A stretch of 64,000 bases of DNA. Source: Piscinibacter sp. HJYY11. GTDB taxonomy: Bacteria; Pseudomonadota; Gammaproteobacteria; Burkholderiales; Burkholderiaceae_C. Under the pieces are notes generated by a model, which saw only the letters and a program-made list of their open reading frames with translations, did not search any database and was not told the DNA's origin. Both the position numbers and the translations under genes were made by a program. Location: positions 124,001-188,000 of the forward strand of contig NZ_JAERQZ010000001.1 of assembly GCF_016735515.1 (NCBI RefSeq). Direction: 5' to 3'. This document shows positions 51,607 to 59,079 of this stretch, one piece after another; the stretch's first letter is position 1; each line of letters starts with the position of its first letter.

Positions 51607-53107
51607 GAGCGACCGTCCGGCGCCTGCGCCCGAGCGAACGCGCCGTACGCTCCTGCGGCATGTTGCGGCCATCGCATCGCTGCCGATGACCTCGGGGCTG
51701 CTCACTGCGTGCGGTGGAGGCGATGGCGAGCAAGCGCCACCGGTCTCCTCGGCCCCACCATCGCCACCGCCTGCTCTTTCGCCCCCAACCGCACCACCTT
51801 CGCATCCGCCCGCGCCCGTCAATACGCCACTCGGTCGCCTCCAGGCCGCGCTGGCGCGACCGGTGCTCGGGCGCAGCCCACAGGCGATCACCGTATCGCA
51901 GCAGCGCGAGAACAGCATCGACTCCGTCTTCGGCCCCGATGCCCTTGTCTACCCGCCGATCGACAACCCGGGCGCCGCCACGCTCAAGGACATTCCGCAG
52001 GTGTGGGGCCACCGACGCGAGCAGTGGGTGATCCGTACGGGGTCAGGCGCGGTGGTGGAAGGGCGTGTGTTGTCGCCCATCATCACCATGGGCTGCGGCC
52101 TGCACTTCGATCTGGACGCGCAGGCCTTCGAGATCTTCTACGTCGGGCATTTCGCCAAGGCGACGCTGATCGCGGACGGGCAGTACATGGCGCCACGCTT
52201 CATCACGACCACGCTGTCCGATGGGTTCGAGGGCGCCGTGCTGCGCGATGCCAACCGTTTCGTGTGTTTCGACTTCGGCAGCCGTGCACGGCGCAAGGTG
52301 TCGGTCTATGCATGGAGCGAGCGTGGCCCGTGCGCGGTGGCAGTGCCAGCCGGCAGCACGATCACCGGGTGGGACCGCTCCAGCGAGCCCTCGATGATCG
52401 CGATGGCCGACTCGTACGGCCAGGGCTACGCCGCCGACTGGGACCACAGCCTTTTCTGGGCTGCCGCGGCTCGGCTCGGCATCCCCCACCTCGACATCGA
52501 CGCCTGGGGTGGAACGGGCTACGCGCGCGTGGGCACCAACCGCCAGACGGCCGACCCGGCCTACACCTTCAGCGGCCGGCTCGAGCGCGCCATCGCGCTG
52601 CAGCCCGATCTCTTCATCACCGCGGGCAGTCTCAACGACGTCATCGACCGCCCGTCGGTCGACCTGGACGGCAACGTGATCTATGCCTCGGCGATCGATG
52701 CGTTCCAGGGGTTTGGCGAGGCGGTGGCGGCGTACTACGCGCGGCTGCGTGTGGCCTTGCCCGACTGTGTGATCGTTGCCACGGGACCTTGGGCGCCACG
52801 GCAGTTCACGCCGACGCATCCGGTGGCGCAGGCGAAGGCCGACGTGATCCTCGAGACGCTGCAGGGCCTCAGCGGCCCCTGGGTGTTCATCGACAACCTG
52901 AATGGCGGCTGGGTCAACAGTGCAGGTACCAGCGCACCGAAGACCGGTCCCTGGCAGACCGGCACCGGCACCACGACCTCGCCCCGCGGCGATGGCAACG
53001 GCGACCTGTACCTCGACCACGACGGCACGCATCTGACGCGCGAGGGCAAGCAGCATTTCGCCGACGTGCTGGCCGCGAACCTGCGCGACGCCCTCATGGC
53101 GCTTTGA
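51581..53107 (+). CDS. SGNH/GDSL-type hydrolase lipoprotein
   Basis: A 508-residue exported protein behind a strong AGGAGG. The N-terminus has twin Arg (RRTLLRH, 21-27) and a lipobox-like LLTAC (C44), so a Tat-exported lipoprotein is possible. A Pro-rich linker spans about 52-85. The catalytic region starts at about 270 with MADSYGQG (S278; an ADSY block in place of GDS), continues with AGSLNDV (block III N352) and ends with DHDGTHLTREG, whose D481-x-x-H484 pair completes the triad. These hydrolases remove acyl groups from glycans or lipids; in this locus a deacetylase of the exopolysaccharide is the simplest reading. Confidence 0.8.
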   Translation: MTGSPCRLESDRPAPAPERTRRTLLRHVAAIASLPMTSGLLTACGGGDGEQAPPVSSAPPSPPPALSPPTAPPSHPPAPVNTPLGRLQAALARPVLGRSPQAITVSQQRENSIDSVFGPDALVYPPIDNPGAATLKDIPQVWGHRREQWVIRTGSGAVVEGRVLSPIITMGCGLHFDLDAQAFEIFYVGHFAKATLIADGQYMAPRFITTTLSDGFEGAVLRDANRFVCFDFGSRARRKVSVYAWSERGPCAVAVPAGSTITGWDRSSEPSMIAMADSYGQGYAADWDHSLFWAAAARLGIPHLDIDAWGGTGYARVGTNRQTADPAYTFSGRLERAIALQPDLFITAGSLNDVIDRPSVDLDGNVIYASAIDAFQGFGEAVAAYYARLRVALPDCVIVATGPWAPRQFTPTHPVAQAKADVILETLQGLSGPWVFIDNLNGGWVNSAGTSAPKTGPWQTGTGTTTSPRGDGNGDLYLDHDGTHLTREGKQHFADVLAANLRDALMAL

Positions 53108-53110
53108 AAC

Positions 53111-54247
53111 TCAGCCCGTCCCCCTGAAGACGAGCAGCCGCCGTTCCACCAGCAGGTGGAACGCCACAGAAAGCGCCAAGCACACCCCCAGCGTGACGAC
53201 CAGCGTCACGGTGGCGCCATAGAAGCCGCGCAGCCCGGCCCCGGTGAGCAGCTTGCACATCAGGCTGATCACGGGGAAATGGATCAGGTACATCGCATAT
53301 GACGAGTCCGCCAGCACCTTGAGCCAGGGCGGGCCTTCGCTTCGGGGCGACTCGTCTTCCACCCGCGTGAGGCACAGCAGGATCAGGGACGCCAGCATGC
53401 CGTAGTAGATGCTCGGGTCGTGTGCCCCGGCGACGCCGAGGTCATCTCCATGGGTGAGCACGGCGATGAAGAGGTAGGTGAGGCCGGCGACCCACGTGAG
53501 CCACTTCGCGTTGGGCAATGGCGGCAGCCGCCGGGCCAGCCATGCGGCACCAGCGCCGAACGCGAAGTACAGCATGCTGCCACCGGCCAGGAAGCTGTTG
53601 TAGAAGCCGCACTGCCACTCCGTGCAGACGGCCATGTTGGCCGCGAGCACAAGGCACAGCGCGATGCCCGCCACGCGGCTCCAGATCCACACGGCGAGCA
53701 CGAGGTAGAACGCAATCTCGTAGTGCAGCGTCCACGCCGCAACGAGCACCGGCGCGCCGGTGGCGCCGGCCACGCTCGGGTGCTGCGGAATCAGCAGGAA
53801 GGTCTTGACCAGCACCAGTGGGTCGTGCGGGATGGCATCCCGCAGGCTCTCGAAGAAGAGCGCGGGCGCCATCACCACCAGCAGGATGATCCAGTAGGTC
53901 GGATACACCCGAAAAGCGCGGCGCCAGAGGAACCCCGGCGCACGGGCAGGCGACCCGATGTCGCGGGCGTAGACGATGGTGAGCAGGAAGCCGCTCAGCA
54001 CGAAGAAGAACGGAATGCGAGCGCCGCCGAACCCGAAGATGTGCTCGTAGAGGTCGACGCCGAAATACTTGTCGAGCGCCAAGGTGGCACCCAGGTGATA
54101 CAGCAGCACGGCCACGCCAAGGATGACCCGCAGCACGTTGAGCGACGAATAGGTCGGCTGCCTGGGTCGGTCGCGCGGCAGCGCCTGGGTGCGCGCCTGC
54201 GCGCCGGAGGTGGCGAGGGCGCCCCCTGCCGGATATTCGAGTCTCAC
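53111..54247 (-). CDS. Acyltransferase-3 family membrane protein
   Basis: A 378-residue polytopic inner-membrane protein, last in a long minus-strand unit. Signatures: LNVLRVILGVAVLLYHLG (helix 1 with Arg and His), PFFFVLSGFLLTIVYARD, WRRAFRVYPTYWIILLVV and LADSSYAMYLIHFPVI. It is a sugar O-acyltransferase by family. It ends 4 bases from the convergent SGNH hydrolase, giving an acylase and a probable deacylase tail to tail. Confidence 0.88.
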   Translation of the reverse strand: MRLEYPAGGALATSGAQARTQALPRDRPRQPTYSSLNVLRVILGVAVLLYHLGATLALDKYFGVDLYEHIFGFGGARIPFFFVLSGFLLTIVYARDIGSPARAPGFLWRRAFRVYPTYWIILLVVMAPALFFESLRDAIPHDPLVLVKTFLLIPQHPSVAGATGAPVLVAAWTLHYEIAFYLVLAVWIWSRVAGIALCLVLAANMAVCTEWQCGFYNSFLAGGSMLYFAFGAGAAWLARRLPPLPNAKWLTWVAGLTYLFIAVLTHGDDLGVAGAHDPSIYYGMLASLILLCLTRVEDESPRSEGPPWLKVLADSSYAMYLIHFPVISLMCKLLTGAGLRGFYGATVTLVVTLGVCLALSVAFHLLVERRLLVFRGTG

Positions 54248-54339
54248 CGCACGGCCTCTTCTTTGCTTCCCTTGGAAATCCAGTCTAGGCGGGAGCGAAT
54301 GACTGTTTGGTGAAGTGAAAGCTCAGGGCAGGGGGTCGT

Positions 54340-55410
54340 TCAGCATGCGCCGGTGAGCGCGAGGAGTTCTCGCGCCTGGTGCTCGAGACGATGCCGCTGG
54401 TACCAGCGGAACAGGCGGTCGGCCGTCTCCTGCTGCTTCGCGGGCGATGCGACGGCAGTGCTGCGTTCGGGCAGCACGTGATAGTCGAGCCCAGGCGCCA
54501 ACCCATCGTCGTTGGCCGTGATGTGGCTGGTGTTGATGGCCACGCAAGCGTGCGCCGCGTACGCGGCGAAGACGCCTGATTTGGCGAGGCCATGCGCTTC
54601 GTAGTCGACGAGCCCGAAGCGCGACGACAGCAGCAGCTCGCCAAGTTCGTTTGGCGCAAGCCTGCCGACACGCTGGCAGGGGATGGGTCCTTCCCGGTAG
54701 CAGGACTCCCCGCTACCGGCTTCGACCAACGCCTCGATTCCCATGGCCTTGAGCACTGGCTCCCGGCCCCGCAGGGCTGTGAAGGCGCGCTCGCGTGTCG
54801 GCGCAGAGCCAAAGACCACCGCGCGCGGCACGCGATCGGACAACAGCGGCGTGCGCAGCGGCTCGCCGACATTCGAGAACACCGGCCGCGCGTGAAGCGG
54901 TGTGCCGTGGAGGCCGGCGCTGCCGAGCCAGCGCGCGTGTGCGGCGGTATTGGTCCACATCACGTCGGCCATGCGCGCCAGCCGGCGAGCGATCCACGCC
55001 TGAGCGTCGGAGACCCAGAAGGCCGATCTCCACGGCGGGCCGATCGCGAAGAGCTCATGGAACACCACCACCAGGCGCAGCGACGCCCCCCGCCGCCGGC
55101 GCAGTGCCGTCAGCTCGTTGAGCAGCCAGAAGCACAGGCCACGCGGCGCGTAGCCATAGCCGGAGAAGTGCAGCACCACGGTGCAGGCGTCGCCGAGTGC
55201 CGCGCGGCCGCTCGCGCGGCAGCAGTCGCCCACGCGCTCGTCGAGCGAGCGCTCGCGGGCCAGTGCCTTCGACATCGGCAGCACGTGCGACGGCGTGCCG
55301 GCTTCATCCCACTGCGAGGCCAGGCATTGCAGGTAGTCGAGGACACCACCGCGCTCGGTGGGCGTGACCTGGATCAGGACCGGAGCCTGTGCGGCCTCGG
55401 TCGCGCTCAC
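54340..55410 (-). CDS. Putative glycosyltransferase
   Basis: A 356-residue cytoplasmic protein with a GTG start overlapping the upstream lipoprotein stop. The N-terminus (PVLIQVTPTERGGVLDYLQC) has a glycine-rich loop like GT4 acceptor domains, and VVVFHELFAIGPPW and DVMWTNTAAHARWL follow. The C-terminal half contains AYAAHACVAINTSH but lacks the clear E-x7-E motif, so the donor side is divergent or differently arranged. Glycosyltransferase is the best guess from fold pattern and context. Confidence 0.6.
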   Translation of the reverse strand: MSATEAAQAPVLIQVTPTERGGVLDYLQCLASQWDEAGTPSHVLPMSKALARERSLDERVGDCCRASGRAALGDACTVVLHFSGYGYAPRGLCFWLLNELTALRRRRGASLRLVVVFHELFAIGPPWRSAFWVSDAQAWIARRLARMADVMWTNTAAHARWLGSAGLHGTPLHARPVFSNVGEPLRTPLLSDRVPRAVVFGSAPTRERAFTALRGREPVLKAMGIEALVEAGSGESCYREGPIPCQRVGRLAPNELGELLLSSRFGLVDYEAHGLAKSGVFAAYAAHACVAINTSHITANDDGLAPGLDYHVLPERSTAVASPAKQQETADRLFRWYQRHRLEHQARELLALTGAC

Positions 55411-56990
55411 CGCCGGCTCGCCGTGCGCAGGCTGTCGGCGGCGCCGATGTCGAACGAGAACACCCGTGCGTCCTGCTCGACGTAGCTGCCACTGCTGGAA
55501 CGCGTGGCGAAGCCCGCGCCGAAGTTCGCAGGGCCACCGGAGGCGGTGGCGAAGACGACGTCATTGCCGTACGCGGGCAGCGTGCCCAGGGTGCGTGCCG
55601 TGCCGGTGGCCGCGTCGTAGCCGATGAGCGAGGCGTTGCTGAAGGCGCGGGCGCCGAAGCCGTTTGCAATGAGGAATCGGGTGCGGTTCTCGCTGACGCC
55701 CAGGTTCTCTGCGTTGGCATCGGCCATGCTGATGGGGAAGGCGCCGGTCGGCCACTGCTGCAGCGGTGTTCCCGCCTCGTCGATGATGTCCACACGGTAG
55801 TTCACGTTGGGGCTGCCTACGCCGCTCACCTCCCATTTCAGGTGGCGGCCTGCGGCGCTGGTTTGCACCGTCGGCTTGATGTCGATCGGGTAGGGCGATT
55901 CAACGCGCAGGCCGCCGGTCTTGGGAAAGCGCACGAGCACGTTGTTGTTGGCGGTGAACACGGTGAGGTAGACCACGTTGATGCCGAGGCTGGCGACGCT
56001 GATCACGCCCGTGCCGCTGCCGATGGAGACGGCCGTCGGGTTGACCTTCGAGATGCGCAGGACACGCCACGGCGAGGTGAACACGTAGGTGGGATCGTCG
56101 TCGTACACATAGAAGTGATCTGCGTCGAAACCGATCAAGCGCCAGTTCGTGCCGATGGTGAGCGCGGCATCGAGCGGTGTCTCGGTGGCGGTGTTCCCGG
56201 TGAAGCTGAACACCGACAAGCGCGTGCCGTCGCCCACCAGCGCGCTGTGTGGCGTGGCGGCCAGCACCTGGGTCAAGGCAAGGGAGCCGGAGGCGCGCAG
56301 CGCGAGCGTGCTGCCGCTCCAGAGCTGGATCTCGCGAGGGTAGATCCACCCGCGCGGCGCCAGGGTGATCGGATCGCGTGACACGTCCAGGGGTCGCTCT
56401 GCAAGCGGCTGCAGGATGAGCGTCGACCCCGACCCCTCGCGCACTTCCGCCCACCGGTCGTCGGTCGTGCCGCAGTTGCCGTCTGCGCCCGCGGTCGACA
56501 CCACGAAGCGTGAGTTCTCGGGCTGCGCGTGGTCGTTTGCGCTCAGCAGGAAGCGGCAGGCCGTACTGGTGTCGGAGCGCCTGATCTGCAGGCGCGGCTG
56601 TGTGCCATCAGCCTGCAGCCGCACACTGCGCACGTCGCCCCCGAAGATGTAGAAGAGCGAGTGGGACTGCAGGTTGGCCACCGTGGACTGCGCAGCGTTC
56701 ACGTCGCCTCGCACGATCAGGCGTGTGTCGGTGATCGCGCTGGTGGCGGTCTCGATCACGTACTCGTTTTCCGGCATTGCCGGGTGCAGCAGGGACAAGC
56801 CGTGCCGCAGCGCGTTCGTCGGCCCTGATGCCTTGACGGTGTAGCCATAGGTGCCGGAGCTCGGATATCCGCTGACCCCTGGGCTGGGCGCTGGCGCGGT
56901 CGTTGAATCACCGTCACCGCCGCCGCAACCTGCGAGGGCAGACAAGGCCAGGACGGAAAGGGCCAGCGTTCGGAGGCGTGGATGCTTCAT
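55407..56990 (-). CDS. Secreted lipoprotein, beta-propeller-like, function unknown
   Basis: A 527-residue lipoprotein; the signal ends in the lipobox SALAGC (C22), followed by GGGDGDS. The mature protein is beta-rich with repeated blocks (HSLFYIFGGDVRSVRLQADG, DADHFYVYDDDPTYVFTSPW, SIGSGTGVISVASLGINVVY), as in WD/PQQ-like propellers. Two cysteines (in TACRF and GNCGTTDDRW) may pair. It lies between the lytic transglycosylase (overlap 4 bases) and the putative glycosyltransferase (overlap 4 bases). No enzymatic residues recognised. It could bind the polysaccharide at the outer membrane. Confidence 0.62.
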   Translation of the reverse strand: MKHPRLRTLALSVLALSALAGCGGGDGDSTTAPAPSPGVSGYPSSGTYGYTVKASGPTNALRHGLSLLHPAMPENEYVIETATSAITDTRLIVRGDVNAAQSTVANLQSHSLFYIFGGDVRSVRLQADGTQPRLQIRRSDTSTACRFLLSANDHAQPENSRFVVSTAGADGNCGTTDDRWAEVREGSGSTLILQPLAERPLDVSRDPITLAPRGWIYPREIQLWSGSTLALRASGSLALTQVLAATPHSALVGDGTRLSVFSFTGNTATETPLDAALTIGTNWRLIGFDADHFYVYDDDPTYVFTSPWRVLRISKVNPTAVSIGSGTGVISVASLGINVVYLTVFTANNNVLVRFPKTGGLRVESPYPIDIKPTVQTSAAGRHLKWEVSGVGSPNVNYRVDIIDEAGTPLQQWPTGAFPISMADANAENLGVSENRTRFLIANGFGARAFSNASLIGYDAATGTARTLGTLPAYGNDVVFATASGGPANFGAGFATRSSSGSYVEQDARVFSFDIGAADSLRTASRR

Positions 56991-57592
56991 GGGGCAGTCG
57001 TCGGAAAGATGGAGGGATTGTCAAAACGGGCCATCTGTGCGAGCACCCGTGGCACATAGGCCTGGGTCTCGGCGAAGGGCGGCACGCTGCGACGATGGCG
57101 ATGGACGGCGGCGGCGCCGGCGTTGTAGGCAGCGAGGGCGAGGCGCAGATCACCGCCGAATTCGTCGAGCAGGTGTCGCAGGTGCTGCGCACCGCCGTGG
57201 ATGTTCTGGGTCGGGTCGAGCGGCTGCCGGACGCCCAGCGCGCGTGCGGTGGCGGGCATCAGCTGCATCAGGCCCAGCGCGCCTTTGGGCGACACGGCAT
57301 GCGGCACGTGGCGCGATTCGACCGCGATCACCGCGTGCAGCAGTGCCGGCCGCAACGCGTGCCGCCGAGCGGCGTTGGCGACGATGGTGTCGTAGGGACG
57401 GTGCAGCGTCGGGCCAGGCAGTGCCGGCGACGGCTCCGCGGCGATCAGCAACTGTGCGCCGGGCAGCCAGCCGCGATCGGACAGCGCGATCGACTCATCT
57501 GTGTCCGAGACGAACACGCCTGCAGGCGCACTGTGCGCGAGCGGTGTGCCGAGCGAGACAACGAGAACGAGAAGCTGGAAGGTCACACGCAC
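56987..57592 (-). CDS. Lytic transglycosylase (SLT type)
   Basis: A 201-residue exported protein with a GTG start and a signal peptide to about 21 (PLAHSAP). The SLT domain spans about 70-195: catalytic E92 in AVIAVESRH, then GLMQLMPATARALG and LALAAYNAGA. It cleaves the MurNAc-GlcNAc bond of peptidoglycan with anhydro product. Small stand-alone SLT enzymes in secretion or export loci open the wall for trans-envelope machines. Coupled to the downstream lipoprotein by a 4-base overlap. Confidence 0.88.
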   Translation of the reverse strand: MRVTFQLLVLVVSLGTPLAHSAPAGVFVSDTDESIALSDRGWLPGAQLLIAAEPSPALPGPTLHRPYDTIVANAARRHALRPALLHAVIAVESRHVPHAVSPKGALGLMQLMPATARALGVRQPLDPTQNIHGGAQHLRHLLDEFGGDLRLALAAYNAGAAAVHRHRRSVPPFAETQAYVPRVLAQMARFDNPSIFPTTAP

Positions 57593-57748
57593 GCGAGATC
57601 ACACCGGGCTGCGAAACAGAGCGCGCCAAGGTATCAATGCGATGTGACAGCGCCATCACAGCGCGGCGTGGGGTGGGCCATGGTCCGAACGGACCAGATC
57701 GCGTTTCGCGGTCGGGTCATGCCGCAGGAAGCGGCGAGGACGCATCTC

Positions 57749-57919
57749 TCATGCGAAAAGCTCTCCGGCGACCATTGCGAGGGCGGCGACCACGGCCGCG
57801 AGGCCGATGGCCAGCGCCACGGCCCGCTCGTGGCGCTCGCCGTGGGTGGCGCCGGCGTGGTGCTCGAAGCCGGCACGCAGCAGTGCCGGAGGGAGGGTGA
57901 CGAGTGACATCGGATTCAT
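57749..57919 (-). CDS. Small membrane-associated peptide (56 aa)
   Basis: ATG 57919 is preceded by GAAAGGAAC at good spacing. The product begins MNPMSLVTLPPALLRAGFEH, has a His-rich patch (EHHAGATHGERHERA), and ends in a hydrophobic helix (VALAIGLAAVVAALAMVAGE) plus LFA. It sits between the transglycosylase and the degenerate trypsin-like gene on the same strand. No family recognised. Confidence 0.45.
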   Translation of the reverse strand: MNPMSLVTLPPALLRAGFEHHAGATHGERHERAVALAIGLAAVVAALAMVAGELFA

Positions 57920-57987
57920 GGAGTTCCTTTCAACGACGCAGAGGTGTCTCAGGGCTCACTGTGGGTGGCGCTCGTTGCCCGCAGGTT

Positions 57988-59079
57988 TCATCGGGGAGGC
58001 GCCTGCGTTTCATTTGTTCGCATGGCGAGGGGCCGGCGAATCAGCTGCAGGCTGCTGCGCAGTGATCTTTCGTAGACCTCGTCGAGCGGCCGCGGCGATG
58101 TGTCGTTCGAGGTCGGGATGCTGGTGACGTTGCGTGCCGAGAGCAGCGTCGGTGTCCCCGTTGGGCCGATGGGGCCGACGAGGCCGATCAGACGGCCGGC
58201 GCTGTCGAACACCGGCGCGCCCACGCTGCCCGCTTCGATGGCAATGCCCAGCGGCCGTGGGCCACCGTCGGGCGGCGGCGTGCCGAGAAATCCAGCGCAC
58301 AGCTGCGGCCACGCAGGTTTTGCGTGCGCGCTCGCGGCATAGCCGGTGACAAACGCCGGGCTGCCCGGGAACGCCTCACGCGGTGCGCGCGAGAGCGTAG
58401 CCGGCGTGTCGAGCGGGGCGGCGAGCGCGAGCACCGCTGTGCCGGCCGCGACATCGCGGCTCACCATGCGGGCAGCCTGTGTACGGCCCAGGCCGTTGCG
58501 CACCCAAAGCGGTGTCTGCTCGTCAGCCATGGCCAGCGGGACCAGCGCGTGCTGGCCGTCGTCGAGCAGCAGCGCGGAACCGGCGACCACGAGGCCTGGA
58601 GGCAGAGGTTCGCCGAGCGACGGCAGTTGCAGCTCGTCGGGGACGCCCGACCGATGAGACGGGCAGGAACTGAGTGGGGCCTGGAGCAAGGGTTCACCAG
58701 GCAGCCGCTCCCGCGCGCGAGAGAGCACACTGTGCGCGGCCTGCGTCTGCCCGCCGGCATTCAGCAGATGCGCATAGAGCAGCGCACCATGTGCCTCCTC
58801 AGGGTGGGCCCCCGCTGCGTGCGCCGCAAAGGCGACGGCCTGCCGGTAGCCACCTGCCTGCATGCGCGCGCGCACCCAGCCCACCTCGATGCGCGCCGCA
58901 TGCTGCAGCGCTGCGGCCTGCTCGTAGGCGGCCTGTGCACCCAACGACTCACCGGCGGCCAGCGCCGCATCCGCACGCTCCAGCAGGGAGGCCAATCCGG
59001 GCGGCGCCGAAAAATCGCGCGCGCAGGCTGTGCCGCCCAGCAAGGTCAGGCACAGCGCAGCGAGGTGGGCTCTCGGCAT
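57988..59079 (-). CDS. TPR and degenerate trypsin-like protease domain protein
   Basis: A 363-residue protein; ATG 59079 is used, with an in-frame GTG one codon upstream that would give a GTGA overlap. A signal peptide ends near GGTACARD. Residues about 30-130 form two or three TPR-like helix pairs (AQAAYEQAAALQHAARIEVG, AHGALLYAHLLNAGGQTQAA). Residues about 155-340 have the S1 protease fold order, with GLVVAGSALLLDDGQHALVP near the usual His and EAGSVGAPVFDSAGRLIGLV where GDSGGP is expected. The catalytic Ser position is V287 and the Asp position (VAAGTAVLAL) is also lost, so it is probably inactive and binds rather than cuts. Confidence 0.7.
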   Translation of the reverse strand: MPRAHLAALCLTLLGGTACARDFSAPPGLASLLERADAALAAGESLGAQAAYEQAAALQHAARIEVGWVRARMQAGGYRQAVAFAAHAAGAHPEEAHGALLYAHLLNAGGQTQAAHSVLSRARERLPGEPLLQAPLSSCPSHRSGVPDELQLPSLGEPLPPGLVVAGSALLLDDGQHALVPLAMADEQTPLWVRNGLGRTQAARMVSRDVAAGTAVLALAAPLDTPATLSRAPREAFPGSPAFVTGYAASAHAKPAWPQLCAGFLGTPPPDGGPRPLGIAIEAGSVGAPVFDSAGRLIGLVGPIGPTGTPTLLSARNVTSIPTSNDTSPRPLDEVYERSLRSSLQLIRRPLAMRTNETQAPPR

